DNA of 64,000 nt from DASYAN01 sp034431765 (GTDB taxonomy: Bacteria > Chloroflexota > Ktedonobacteria > Ktedonobacterales > Ktedonobacteraceae). Positions 32,298-40,494 of the stretch are shown piece after piece. The position numbers and the translations under genes were made by a program. Each line of letters starts with the position of its first letter. Position 1 is the stretch's first letter. The stretch lies in assembly GCA_034431765.1 (NCBI GenBank), contig DAOUDD010000193.1, positions 32,055-96,054 on the forward strand. The letters run 5' to 3'. Below the pieces are notes generated by a model. That model searched no databases. It had not been told where the DNA came from and saw only the letters and a program-made list of their open reading frames with translations.

Positions 32298-34639
32298 AGA
32301 GATAGCTCCTCTCGTGAAAGATTACCCATCTGGAGAGTTTGTGCTAGTCCCAACCAGCAGACCTCTGCTGACCTGCGTGTCTCATCCAACAGATTGACAG
32401 TTAGAAGTGGACAGCACATCAAGGCCAGACGAAAAATATTTAACCAATCGGCAGGTAAGGCATTGTGAGCCTGTAGCAGTGTGAGCAGGGGATGTAACAA
32501 GTTCTCAACCTTTGTCCTCCAGAGTGCATGGCGAATCGGAGCCAGAGCATAGGTATGCTCAAGCTCAACTAGCCTCTCCTGCTCTCGTAGCCGCACCGTG
32601 AGCCGCAAGTCCTGTGCCACCTCTTGCGGAAAGTACATCCAGGTGGCAAAGACGTTGTGAAAGAAAGGCTTGACGATATCCAGCAATGGTGTATGTCGTC
32701 CAGCAAAGGCGGGATCAAAATATTTGTAGAGCTGTTGCTCCTCCAGGAAGACGTTGCCAAAGTGCGCGTCGCCGTGCCCGATGACGGTTTGCATTGCACG
32801 CATCGGTTGTAGCACCTTCTGAGCACGGGCAATCAGTTCGCCAAGCGTCGGCATGCCACTGTCAATCTCGTGACCGTTGACTATCCAGCGATACTTCAGC
32901 AGTTCTTCAAAGGAAATGTGTGATTGCTCCTTTTGTGCTTGCGATTGAGCAGGAAGAGGTATCTCTTTGCCCTCATAAAAGTGCTTCAAACGTCCACCGG
33001 TGAGGCGATGCCAGAAGAGCTGGTGGATAGGTGCGCTGGCATGCTCATCTGCTGAGGATTGCGCGAGCGTTGCAGCATATATTTCCAGCAGACGCTCACA
33101 CTCACGCTTTTCTGCGGCGACGAGTAACTCAACGCTCTTGTGCTCGGACGGTCCGGTCTCGATGGCGCGAAGCAGATCGAACATGACCGGCCAGTGCACT
33201 ACTGGATAGATGACCATCTGCTGCCCCTTCTGGTGCAGCGTTCGCAATGGGCTCACGATGTTGTATCCAGCGTTGAAGAGCATCTCAGCATGGTAATATT
33301 CTTCCAGAATGCCCTGCTCCTCAACGTGCGTCTTGAAGAAGTACTCTTCACCATTGCTGCGGTAGACACCGTTGAAGGAGTTCAGCGAAACGGCTTTTGG
33401 GGTCAGTGTGACGCTCTCGACCTGCAGGTCCATGTGACGAGCAAACCAACGTTGCAGAAGCAGCTCAGCTTTAGAACGCTCGGCGAACTGCAGTTTCTGG
33501 ATAGTGGCGAGATCATCAATGCGCTCTAGCAGAGCGGGAACATGCGTTACATCGGCAACGGTAAAATCTGGTCCGCTCTCTTCCAGGAGCTGGCGGGCCA
33601 GTTCTGTGCGTGCACCGGTTAAAACCGCGACCGTTACTGCTCCAGCCGCACGACCACCACGAACATCGCTGGTGGTATCACCAACAACGACAAAGCTACC
33701 ATGCGGAAGCAAAGGCTGACCAGGTTCGTAATCAGGATCATAAGCTATAAGAAATTGATAAGGATGAGGCTTGACCAGGGAGGTTTTCTCACCCTGCTCG
33801 CGCTGCGCCGCCTCTGCCACGGCAACATCAGCATGTGTCTTCACACGTGTCTCGTCGAAATAGTCGAAGAGTCCGTAGTTTTTCAATGGGATGATTGCTT
33901 CCTGTCCTGGCCTCCCCGTTGCGACGCCGAGAATGTAGCCCTGTTCACGCAGTTTTCCCAGGGTTCCACGCAGTCTCTCGACGGGTAACAATGGCTGCTC
34001 TAAATAGATGCAGCCAAGCTTACCAGTCTGGACGGGAGGAGCGCCGTATTGCTGTGTATAGAGAGTATCGCCGAGATACCATTCCTGGAAACGCTGCTGG
34101 CAGAAGATCCACGAAGGGCTATAGCGAGCGAAGACGCCTTCAATATGCGCCCCTAACTCGTTGCTTGCATAGACGTTCAGGCACTCCAATAGTTCCAGCC
34201 CTGTGTAGCCGTGGAAGAGCGGGTCCTTTAAACGCTGATAGAGGGTGGGAGTAAAGGAGAGAGCAGGAACGGCTCCGAGCAAGGCACGGAAGGCGGCTAG
34301 CCAATCGGCCTCGTGAGGACGTAGCGGCAGGAGCGAGGAGCAATCGGGCAGTTGCGCCAACAGATCAATCAAGCAGAGAGAGACAGCCGCGTAGCAGGTG
34401 TCCCAGTTTGAATTGACGGCGCGTGCTTTTAAGCCGATGATAACCGGTTCGGGCAGCACACTCTGGCTCGCCTCGATAGACTGCTCTGCTGTCACAGGAG
34501 GCTGATAGACTGTCGCGCCTGCAATATTCCAGTAGTGGGGGCTATAGAGTAGCTCGTGCAGGACCAGACCGGCGGTCGTCCAATAGGCTTCCTCGCTGGT
34601 AATCACGCCGTCGAGGTCAAAGACGATAACGTTGCTCAC
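32294..34639 (-). CDS. HAD phosphatase fused to an APH-like kinase domain
   Basis: A 781-residue protein inside the his operon. Residues 1-375 are an HAD domain: motif I VIVFDLDGVITSEEAYW with both Asp, a large helical cap, motif II LGVATGRPGQE, motif III Lys in SLVKPHPYQFL, motif IV VVVGDTTSDVRGG. Residues 400-781 resemble the aminoglycoside phosphotransferase/choline kinase fold: SFNGVYRSNGEEYFFKTH (ATP-binding strands and Lys), the catalytic loop VIGHGDAHFGNVF and KYFDPAFAG for the metal Asp. It starts at a GTG that overlaps the hisG stop (GTGA) and ends overlapping hisH. A role as the missing histidinol-phosphate phosphatase is plausible; the kinase half has no known place in the pathway. 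Confidence 0.82.
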   Translation of the reverse strand: MSNVIVFDLDGVITSEEAYWTTAGLVLHELLYSPHYWNIAGATVYQPPVTAEQSIEASQSVLPEPVIIGLKARAVNSNWDTCYAAVSLCLIDLLAQLPDCSSLLPLRPHEADWLAAFRALLGAVPALSFTPTLYQRLKDPLFHGYTGLELLECLNVYASNELGAHIEGVFARYSPSWIFCQQRFQEWYLGDTLYTQQYGAPPVQTGKLGCIYLEQPLLPVERLRGTLGKLREQGYILGVATGRPGQEAIIPLKNYGLFDYFDETRVKTHADVAVAEAAQREQGEKTSLVKPHPYQFLIAYDPDYEPGQPLLPHGSFVVVGDTTSDVRGGRAAGAVTVAVLTGARTELARQLLEESGPDFTVADVTHVPALLERIDDLATIQKLQFAERSKAELLLQRWFARHMDLQVESVTLTPKAVSLNSFNGVYRSNGEEYFFKTHVEEQGILEEYYHAEMLFNAGYNIVSPLRTLHQKGQQMVIYPVVHWPVMFDLLRAIETGPSEHKSVELLVAAEKRECERLLEIYAATLAQSSADEHASAPIHQLFWHRLTGGRLKHFYEGKEIPLPAQSQAQKEQSHISFEELLKYRWIVNGHEIDSGMPTLGELIARAQKVLQPMRAMQTVIGHGDAHFGNVFLEEQQLYKYFDPAFAGRHTPLLDIVKPFFHNVFATWMYFPQEVAQDLRLTVRLREQERLVELEHTYALAPIRHALWRTKVENLLHPLLTLLQAHNALPADWLNIFRLALMCCPLLTVNLLDETRRSAEVCWLGLAQTLQMGNLSREELSL

Positions 34640-35700
34640 GCGAACCTCTTTAAGCGCTCGTGAAGAGCACGAACACTGCTCGACTCTTCGGTAAAACGAT
34701 AGGTGAGCGGGGTGACGTTTACCTGCACAGCACCGGCGCTACGAAGAACCGCGATTGTTTGGAGCAGTTCAGGAGAGGCTTTGCCTACTCCAACGATACC
34801 TGTGATGGTGTACCAGCCTGGCTCTACGTTCATCGAGACGCGAAACTCGATACCAGAGATCACGCCTCTTAAACGCTGACTGAGATTTGCACCCAGCTCC
34901 TGCATTGCCTGAATGTTTTCGCCATGCAGGTAGGCGGTCAGGAGCGAATGATTGCGCGCCTGTGTACGAGCGTCGATCAGCTCCAGCATGATCTCAGCCA
35001 GCTTCAGATACTCCGGCTGAGAGCTCAGTAGCCTGGCATTGCCGATTAAGCAGGATTGGGATTGCAGAACGACACCATCTTCCAGCAGCTTCAGGTGATT
35101 CTCGCGCAGCGTGGTGCCTGTTTCGGTTAGATCGACGATCAGGTCTGCCGTATCTGTCAGCGGTGCGGCTTCAAGCGCCCCGTGGGGGGAGAAGAGCTTG
35201 TAGTTGGTGATATTGTGGCGTTGCAGAAATCGCGTGGTGAGGCGTATGTACTTGGTTGCAATACGCAAGCCGCGCCCTTTGTGACTCTGATAATAGCCCG
35301 AAAGGTGCCAGAGGTCCGCACAGTTGCTCACGTCGATCCACGTTTCAGGAACAGCAAGAACGAGACGGCAACCACCATAACCCAGATCAGGCACGAGTAC
35401 GCCAGGATACTCGCCGTCGTCGTCCTCTTCACTCTCCTCATCGCCATAGCCGCGATGTTCAGCAACAATATCGTAGCCTGTAATACCGAGAGTCGCATCT
35501 CCGCTCTGCACCAGTTCGGGAATGTCGGTTGCACGCTGAAAGACCACTTCAATCCCTGGCATGCTGCCGATATGTGCCAGATACTGGCGTGGATTGCTGC
35601 GACTGACCTTCATACCGCTTTCAGCAAGAAAGGTCAGGGTTGCTGCCTCTAACGCTCCTTTATTTGGCAATGCTAAACGCATAGTTGCTTTAGTACTCAA
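34636..35700 (-). CDS. hisG: ATP phosphoribosyltransferase
   Basis: A 354-residue HisG, first enzyme of histidine synthesis. RLALPNKGALEAATLTFLAE is the N-terminus, ATLGITGYDIVAEH and GLRIATKYIRLTTRFL the substrate lobes, and ADLIVDLTETGTTLRENHLK the PRPP-binding loop. The C-terminal 90 residues (WYTITGIVGVGKASPELLQT and on) look like the ACT-like regulatory domain of the long form. An acidic insert (EESEEDDDGEYP) lies near residue 90. A TTG start at 35700 has GGAGGG 6 nt upstream and overlaps the hisZ stop (TTGA); the ATG at 35682 has none. Confidence 0.93.
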   Translation of the reverse strand: MSTKATMRLALPNKGALEAATLTFLAESGMKVSRSNPRQYLAHIGSMPGIEVVFQRATDIPELVQSGDATLGITGYDIVAEHRGYGDEESEEDDDGEYPGVLVPDLGYGGCRLVLAVPETWIDVSNCADLWHLSGYYQSHKGRGLRIATKYIRLTTRFLQRHNITNYKLFSPHGALEAAPLTDTADLIVDLTETGTTLRENHLKLLEDGVVLQSQSCLIGNARLLSSQPEYLKLAEIMLELIDARTQARNHSLLTAYLHGENIQAMQELGANLSQRLRGVISGIEFRVSMNVEPGWYTITGIVGVGKASPELLQTIAVLRSAGAVQVNVTPLTYRFTEESSSVRALHERLKRFA

Positions 35701-37229
35701 AGTGCTCCCTCCTTTGCTCCAATCTGGCGTATCAGACTCTCGATATTTGAGTGCTGCACCTCACCGCTCACGAGATCGCGCACAGTCACACTCTTCTGGC
35801 GTTGCTCGTCTTTTCCGACAAAGAGAGCTAGGCGAATCTGGTGCTGCCGAGCCATTTCCAGACTCTTTTCCAGCTCCCCATTTGTTACATCCACTTCCGT
35901 TTGTACACCAGAGATGCGTAGAGAGCGTGCAACATGCAATGCGTACGGTAGCTCTTGAGTACTGAGGGGAATGACGATAGCCTGTGTCACAGGCAGCGAG
36001 GGGAGCGTCTCCTGTGGAATGAGGGAGAGCAGACGTTCGGTGTCGAAGGCAAAACCACATGCGTTCACCTCACGCTCACTTCCCATAGCATGAAGAAGCG
36101 CATCGTAGCGTCCGCCACCACAAACCTGCGTCTCAAAACCATCGTTCTCCAGGGAATGGATCTCGAAGACCAGACCAGTATAATAACTCACACTGCGGCC
36201 AAGTGAGAGGTTGAGGATGATCTGCTCTCGTGGAACCCCACTTTGCTCGATCATCGTGACCAACTGCTGCAACTCCACCAATGGCTCAGAGCCGAGTCCG
36301 TAACGATTTAGCAATGATCGCAACTCGTCAAAGACCTCTGGAGGAGGGCCAGAGACAGCGTGGAGTTCACGCAGAAATTCTAGCGCTTGCAAGATCTGTC
36401 GCCGCTGCTCATTGCGCGCCATTTTCCAGAGAAAGCGTTCAACGATCTCACGGCGTACATCATCGCTGCCAAAGGAGATACTGATGCCATCGAGCAAGGA
36501 TGTGACATAGTGCGTCTGCAGTTCAGCACTGCTGCCAATGTTGCTCGTCTGAGCCGACGTCTCTAACCCAGGATCGGGAGGATATAAAGCTTCAAGGCGT
36601 TGCTGCGCAATACGTTCGCCCTTCTCAGAGCGGCTAATCTGCTCCATCAAGCTGAGGAGCAGACGGGCAGCATGGTCATCCAGATGTAAGCGGCGAATGA
36701 ACTTGCTAGCAACGCCTATATGACCGAGTTCCAGGCGATAGCGAGAGATATGTACCTCGTGTAAGATATCGCAGGCCAGTTGCAATATTTCCGCATCGGT
36801 CGCAAACTGGTCGCCCCCAAACAACTCGATACCAAGCTGTGTCAATTGATGGTGTTGCCCGGCAGATGAGGCTTCATAACGAAAAATAGGGCCAGCATAC
36901 TGAAAACGCATTGGGAAGTGCTGCTGCTGGTAGGAATCGAGGAAGAGACGACAGATAGAAGCGGTATACTCTGGTCGTAAGCAGAGGTCACGATGATGCA
37001 AGCGGAACGCATAGAGCTTTTGCCAGAGGTCTTTAGCAAAGCTTTCTTCAAAGAGATCGCTGCATTCAACAACAGGGGTATCAACCTGAGCATAGCCGGC
37101 CTGAGTCAGAAATGTACTGAGCTTCTGTAGCACCCAACGTTGCTGCAAGTGCGCTTCTGGTAGCAAGTCTTGCATGCCACGCACCTGGCGCACCTGGCGC
37201 ACCTGCTCAACGCGCTTCTGTGTAGTCAT
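35697..37229 (-). CDS. hisZ: HisZ/histidyl-tRNA synthetase-like protein
   Basis: A 510-residue class II tRNA-synthetase-fold protein. VRGMQDLLPEAHLQQRWV and LFEESFAKDLWQKLYAF correspond to motif 1, CLRPEYTASICRLF and FQYAGPIFRYEA to motif 2 and CGGGRYDALLHAMG to motif 3. A C-terminal anticodon-binding-like domain (IVIPLSTQELPYALHVARSL) remains. Motif 2 reads FRYEASSAGQHHQ, less conserved than in true HisRS. Placed directly before hisG, it is best read as the ATP-PRT regulatory subunit HisZ; a functional HisS cannot be excluded. The ATG at 37229 follows AGAGGAAC. Confidence 0.75.
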   Translation of the reverse strand: MTTQKRVEQVRQVRQVRGMQDLLPEAHLQQRWVLQKLSTFLTQAGYAQVDTPVVECSDLFEESFAKDLWQKLYAFRLHHRDLCLRPEYTASICRLFLDSYQQQHFPMRFQYAGPIFRYEASSAGQHHQLTQLGIELFGGDQFATDAEILQLACDILHEVHISRYRLELGHIGVASKFIRRLHLDDHAARLLLSLMEQISRSEKGERIAQQRLEALYPPDPGLETSAQTSNIGSSAELQTHYVTSLLDGISISFGSDDVRREIVERFLWKMARNEQRRQILQALEFLRELHAVSGPPPEVFDELRSLLNRYGLGSEPLVELQQLVTMIEQSGVPREQIILNLSLGRSVSYYTGLVFEIHSLENDGFETQVCGGGRYDALLHAMGSEREVNACGFAFDTERLLSLIPQETLPSLPVTQAIVIPLSTQELPYALHVARSLRISGVQTEVDVTNGELEKSLEMARQHQIRLALFVGKDEQRQKSVTVRDLVSGEVQHSNIESLIRQIGAKEGAL

Positions 37230-37265
37230 CTTGTTCCTCTCGTGTTTGTTGTTTGTTTCAACCCT

Positions 37266-37287
37266 CACTCTTTTAGTATAGAGAGTG
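37266..37287 (-). promoter_or_regulatory. Palindrome enclosing a -10 box before hisZ
   Basis: Minus strand: CACTCT, then CTATACTAAA, then AGAGTG, a perfect 6-bp dyad around TATACT, 40-60 nt before the hisZ ATG. This could be an internal promoter under repressor control, or a small hairpin in the leader. Confidence 0.4.
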
Positions 37288-37375
37288 TTCCTCCTTGTTA
37301 TGAGCCATCCCCAACTTTTGATACAGCTAGCAAACGTGAGAGAACGCCGACACCATGGGCACAGTAGAATGTGCC

Positions 37376-37590
37376 GTCCCACGTTGACGCTCAAGCGTGT
37401 GCACTCCTGCCTGGTCGGAGGATGCCGACCAGCCGGTGTGTCAGCATCCTCTCCGCTCACGCCCTGCACCGATTTATCATCCAGGTGAGGAGCGACATCT
37501 TCCAGCTCCCAGAGTGCCCTTTGCCTACAAGATCCTCTCACCTTCGCCAGCAGTATCTTCTGAGATCGTGTCTCACCTTATCAGGAGTGG
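37376..37590 (-). promoter_or_regulatory. Candidate divergent T-box leader, His-specific, before hisZ
   Basis: In the 406-nt gap between argB and hisZ the minus strand folds in a T-box-like order. A lower stem CCACTCC (37584-37590) pairs with GGGAGCTGG (37502-37510). A distal-loop string GGTGAGAG (37535-37542) is shared exactly with the argC T-box. CAC (37514-37516), a His codon, lies 3 nt before the lower stem. GTGGGAC (37376-37382) matches the invariant GUGGNAC; its UGGG complements CCCA, the end expected of tRNA-His with C73. Against: the base after GUGGGAC is G instead of C, no AGUA box is clear, and no T-rich terminator follows. Confidence 0.4.
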
Positions 37591-37635
37591 TGCACCAACC
37601 GTGCATGACATTTCAAAATTCGGGATGGCTCAATG

Positions 37636-38505
37636 TTAGCGAATTATCATTGTACCTGCACCGCCGTCGGTGAAGAGTTCGCGCAGGAGGACATGCGGCT
37701 CACGGCCATCGACCACGTGCACACGCGGCACGGCAGCCAGAGCATCGAGACATGCTGTTACCTTGGGAATCATCCCGCCATGAATCACGCCCGTTTCGAT
37801 GAGTCTCTTCGCATCTGCCTCGCTCACTTCTGAAAGTAGCTTGCCATCCTCGCCACAGATGCCTGCGACGTTGCTGAGAAAGATAAGCTTCTCTGCGTTC
37901 ATTGCCCCGGCAATATGAGCAGCGACCAGATCAGCGTTAATGTTCAGGCATGAGCCATCCGGTCCCTCGCCTAAAGGGGCAACTATCGGAATGTAGCCTT
38001 CGCGAATCAGCGCCTCAATCGGTGTGGAATCGACGGCATCAATTTCACCGACGAAGCCGAGCCGCTCGTTCGCCATATGGGCACGGACCATCCCACCATC
38101 TATACCGCTCAAGCCAACCGCTTTGCCACCGATCTGAGAGGCCATCAGGACCAGGCCCTGATTGACCTGGCCTAGCAGCACCATGCGCACAACCTCCAAA
38201 GTCGCGGCATCGGTCACGCGCAGGCCGTTCTCGAAGCGAGTCGGAAGATTCAGCTTGCTCAGCCATTGATTGATGTATGGTCCACCGCCATGCACTAGCA
38301 CGGGATATGCACCCAGCGCATGTAGCCAGACGATGTCCTGAAGCACATTGCGCTGATGCTCAAGTGTGCTTCCTCCTAATTTTATCACGAGTGTCTTGCC
38401 TTTTAAAAAATTGATATGTGGCAACGCCTCGCCGAGGACCTGTGCGATAAGATGATGGTCGCTAATGATATCGCCCTCGGCTGTGCGTGAAAAAGAGATT
38501 GCCAT
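37636..38505 (-). CDS. argB: Acetylglutamate kinase
   Basis: A 289-residue amino-acid kinase that phosphorylates N-acetylglutamate. GKTLVIKLGGSTLEHQ and PVLVHGGGPYINQWL are the phosphate and substrate loops, GLRVTDAATLEVVRMVL the acetylglutamate site and NINADLVAAHIAGAMNA the ATP site; IHGGMIPKVTACLDA is present with the catalytic Lys. The ATG at 38505 follows AAGGAGAAC at 7 nt; the longer frame to 38622 is repeat-derived. It follows argC after 275 nt that contain repeats. Confidence 0.95.
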   Translation of the reverse strand: MAISFSRTAEGDIISDHHLIAQVLGEALPHINFLKGKTLVIKLGGSTLEHQRNVLQDIVWLHALGAYPVLVHGGGPYINQWLSKLNLPTRFENGLRVTDAATLEVVRMVLLGQVNQGLVLMASQIGGKAVGLSGIDGGMVRAHMANERLGFVGEIDAVDSTPIEALIREGYIPIVAPLGEGPDGSCLNINADLVAAHIAGAMNAEKLIFLSNVAGICGEDGKLLSEVSEADAKRLIETGVIHGGMIPKVTACLDALAAVPRVHVVDGREPHVLLRELFTDGGAGTMIIR

Positions 38506-38572
38506 TTCGTTCTCCTTGAAAATGCTAAAGCGTGTGTATTTCCTCTTTATATATTGCAATAAATTATGTGTT

Positions 38573-38595
38573 GCGATGAATCGCGACGGACACGG
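38573..38595 (+). repeat. Dispersed repeat, partial copy C
   Basis: GCGATGAATCGCGACGGACA and the next 3 bases repeat the first third of the 59-nt unit, 45 nt before copy B and in the same orientation. Confidence 0.5.
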
Positions 38596-38639
38596 TAACG
38601 GTGTTCCACATATTAGTTTCACAAATTATTCCGTGTGTT

Positions 38640-38698
38640 GCGATAAATCGCTACGGACGCGATGCAATCGGGTCCCTATTTTCCGAGCAATGAATTGC
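38640..38698 (+). repeat. Dispersed 59-nt repeat, copy B
   Basis: Begins GCGATAAATCGC, a 12-nt near-palindrome, and ends CAATGAATTGC; same length as copy A at 20863-20921 and about 46 of 59 identical. It lies in the 275-nt gap between argC and argB, so it would be transcribed within the arg message. Confidence 0.6.
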
Positions 38699-38780
38699 TG
38701 GATGTTGTTGGTCTTATTGGTTAACGTGCACGATTTGATTTCCGATTCTGTAGAGAGATTTGTACTCTTGTAATGCAATT

Positions 38781-39854
38781 TCAAGGGTGCACACCTAGAT
38801 TTTCCAGTCCGCTCGTTTCAGGCAGGCCACAGAGCAGGTTGGCGTTCTGGATAGCCTGGCCAGAGGCTCCCTTGCAGAGATTGTCCAGGCACGAGATGAC
38901 GATCAGGCGGCGCGTCCGTGTATCGATGGTAGGGTAGATAAAGCAGGAGTTGCTGCCGTACGCCCAGCCGGTCTGTGGCGGTTGATCTACCACGTGCACA
39001 AACGGTTCACCCGCATAATACTGCTCATAGATAGAGCGTATCTCTGCGGCAGTCACATCCTGGCTTAAGTTGGCATAGCAGGTAGAGAGAATGCCGCGTG
39101 TCATTGGGATCAGGTGCGGGATAAAGGTGATGCGTGTCCCTTCCTCAAAAGATTGTCCAGCATCACGGGCTGCCGCCTCAACCTCCTGCGTAATTTCGGG
39201 GAGGTGGCGATGTCCTGAAACGCTGTACGCGCTCACGCTCTCGTTTGCCTCAGGGTAGTGATACTTTTGCGCCGGGCTACGACCAGCCCCACTGATACCT
39301 GTTTTTGAGTCGATGACCATATCGGGACCGAGAATACCTGCCGCTGCTGCTGGAATCAGGGCCAGAATCGCTGCACTCGCATGACAGCCAGGATTTGCGA
39401 CTAGCTCACTGCTACGCATCTGCTCTCGATAGCGTTCACAGAGGCCATATACCGTAGTTTCCAGTAGAGCAGGAGCAGGATGTGTATGTTTGTACCACTC
39501 TTCATAGACCTGGGCATTGTGCAGGCGAAAATCGGCTGAAAGGTCAACCACCTTGACCCCTCGCTTCAGCAAACGCAGCACAGATTCAGCCGCTGCTGCA
39601 TGGGGCAGGCAGACAAAGGCCAGATCAGTCTGCTCTGGCTCCTCTGCAAGCACCTGGGCAGGATCAAAAGGAGGTGAATTTGCGCCTGGTGGGGGTAAAA
39701 CGGCAAGCAATTGAGGGAACACATCCTGTATACGCTGACCTACGGCACTGCGCCCTGTTACAGACGTTACAACAAAATCGGGATGACGCGCCAGTAAGCG
39801 CAGCAGTTCCAGTCCCGTATAGCTTGTGACACCAACAATTGAAACCGTTTTCAT
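38781..39854 (-). CDS. argC: N-acetyl-gamma-glutamyl-phosphate reductase
   Basis: A 357-residue NADP-dependent reductase, third step of arginine synthesis. VSIVGVTSYTGLELLRLLARHP is the Rossmann start, LVANPGCHASAAILALIPA holds the catalytic Cys, and SGAGRSPAQKYHYPEANES and GHRHLPEI the substrate His region. Length is about 10 residues above the usual type 1 enzyme. The ATG at 39854 has GAGGGGAAGG upstream and lies just after the T-box terminator. It heads the arg-his superoperon. Confidence 0.95.
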   Translation of the reverse strand: MKTVSIVGVTSYTGLELLRLLARHPDFVVTSVTGRSAVGQRIQDVFPQLLAVLPPPGANSPPFDPAQVLAEEPEQTDLAFVCLPHAAAAESVLRLLKRGVKVVDLSADFRLHNAQVYEEWYKHTHPAPALLETTVYGLCERYREQMRSSELVANPGCHASAAILALIPAAAAGILGPDMVIDSKTGISGAGRSPAQKYHYPEANESVSAYSVSGHRHLPEITQEVEAAARDAGQSFEEGTRITFIPHLIPMTRGILSTCYANLSQDVTAAEIRSIYEQYYAGEPFVHVVDQPPQTGWAYGSNSCFIYPTIDTRTRRLIVISCLDNLCKGASGQAIQNANLLCGLPETSGLENLGVHP

Positions 39855-39887
39855 AGACCTTCCCCTCGCAACAAGCATGCTTACAAA

Positions 39888-39940
39888 CAATAACAAACAG
39901 CTCTCGTCCCTGTTCATCTAACAAAAGGGACGAGAGCTGT
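39888..39940 (-). terminator. Attenuator terminator of the argC T-box leader
   Basis: Minus strand: a 15-bp perfect stem (39926-39940 with 39897-39911) followed by a T-rich stretch, TTTGTTATTGTTTG. Its left arm also pairs with the ACGGGAG just after the T-box, so terminator and antiterminator exclude each other. Confidence 0.88.
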
Positions 39941-40278
39941 TCTTTCTGCTCCCGTGGTACCACCCGGCTTGTCCTCTTTCAAAAACACTTGAAAGAAATC
40001 GCGCACAGCGCGACCCACTCCCCTACAGCATTGTAGCGAAGGTGGAAAGACCACTTTGCTGGCTATACGTGCACGTGGGAGCCACCCACCTGACCTACTT
40101 GCCTCTACTTGTTCTGCTCTTTTCGTATCTTCTTGAGAATGAGCTGGGAGAGAAGAGAGACTTTCTTCGGTCAGCCGCTTCCGAAAGGGTTCTGGGGCAG
40201 TGACGCCGTTCCGAACTCTCACCAAACCATCGGATCGCTGTCGGGCATCTGCACCATACTATGTTCGTTCAACGCGGG
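39897..40278 (-). promoter_or_regulatory. T-box riboswitch upstream of argC
   Basis: The T-box core GGGTGGTACCACG is at 39953-39965, next to the attenuator. UGGU would pair with an ACCA tRNA end. Stem I starts near 40278: the AGTA box is at 40257-40260, the upper stem GGTGCAG/CTGCCCC flanks a GAA (40190-40192) of the loop-E motif, and the distal region has GGTGAGAG. The specifier is not clear: AGA (Arg) overlaps GAA at 40191-40193, while a strict reading after GAA gives CCC/CCT (Pro). Uncharged tRNA should open the arg-his genes. The rest of the gap to 40494 shows no gene. Confidence 0.88.
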
Positions 40279-40494
40279 TAAGTCGCTATACACTTGTTAC
40301 TTTCAAGAATAGCAGCATTCTGAGGTGATGTCAATTCATATTTTCAATGATTGCGTACCAGTTATGTAGGAAAAATAACTATAGAGTTGGGCACTATTTT
40401 TCCCCTGATGCTCTTGAGCTTGTGCTATGATGATGGAGAGTTGATCAGGATGAAGAGAAAAACTGCTACACATCGTGAATATGAGGAAGAGCAT

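Noticed and set aside
37230..37541. A continuous open frame extending hisZ upstream by 104 residues
   Set aside because: The added residues have no synthetase similarity and are unlike the rest in composition. A good ribosome site sits at 37229, and the region is better explained as a structured leader.
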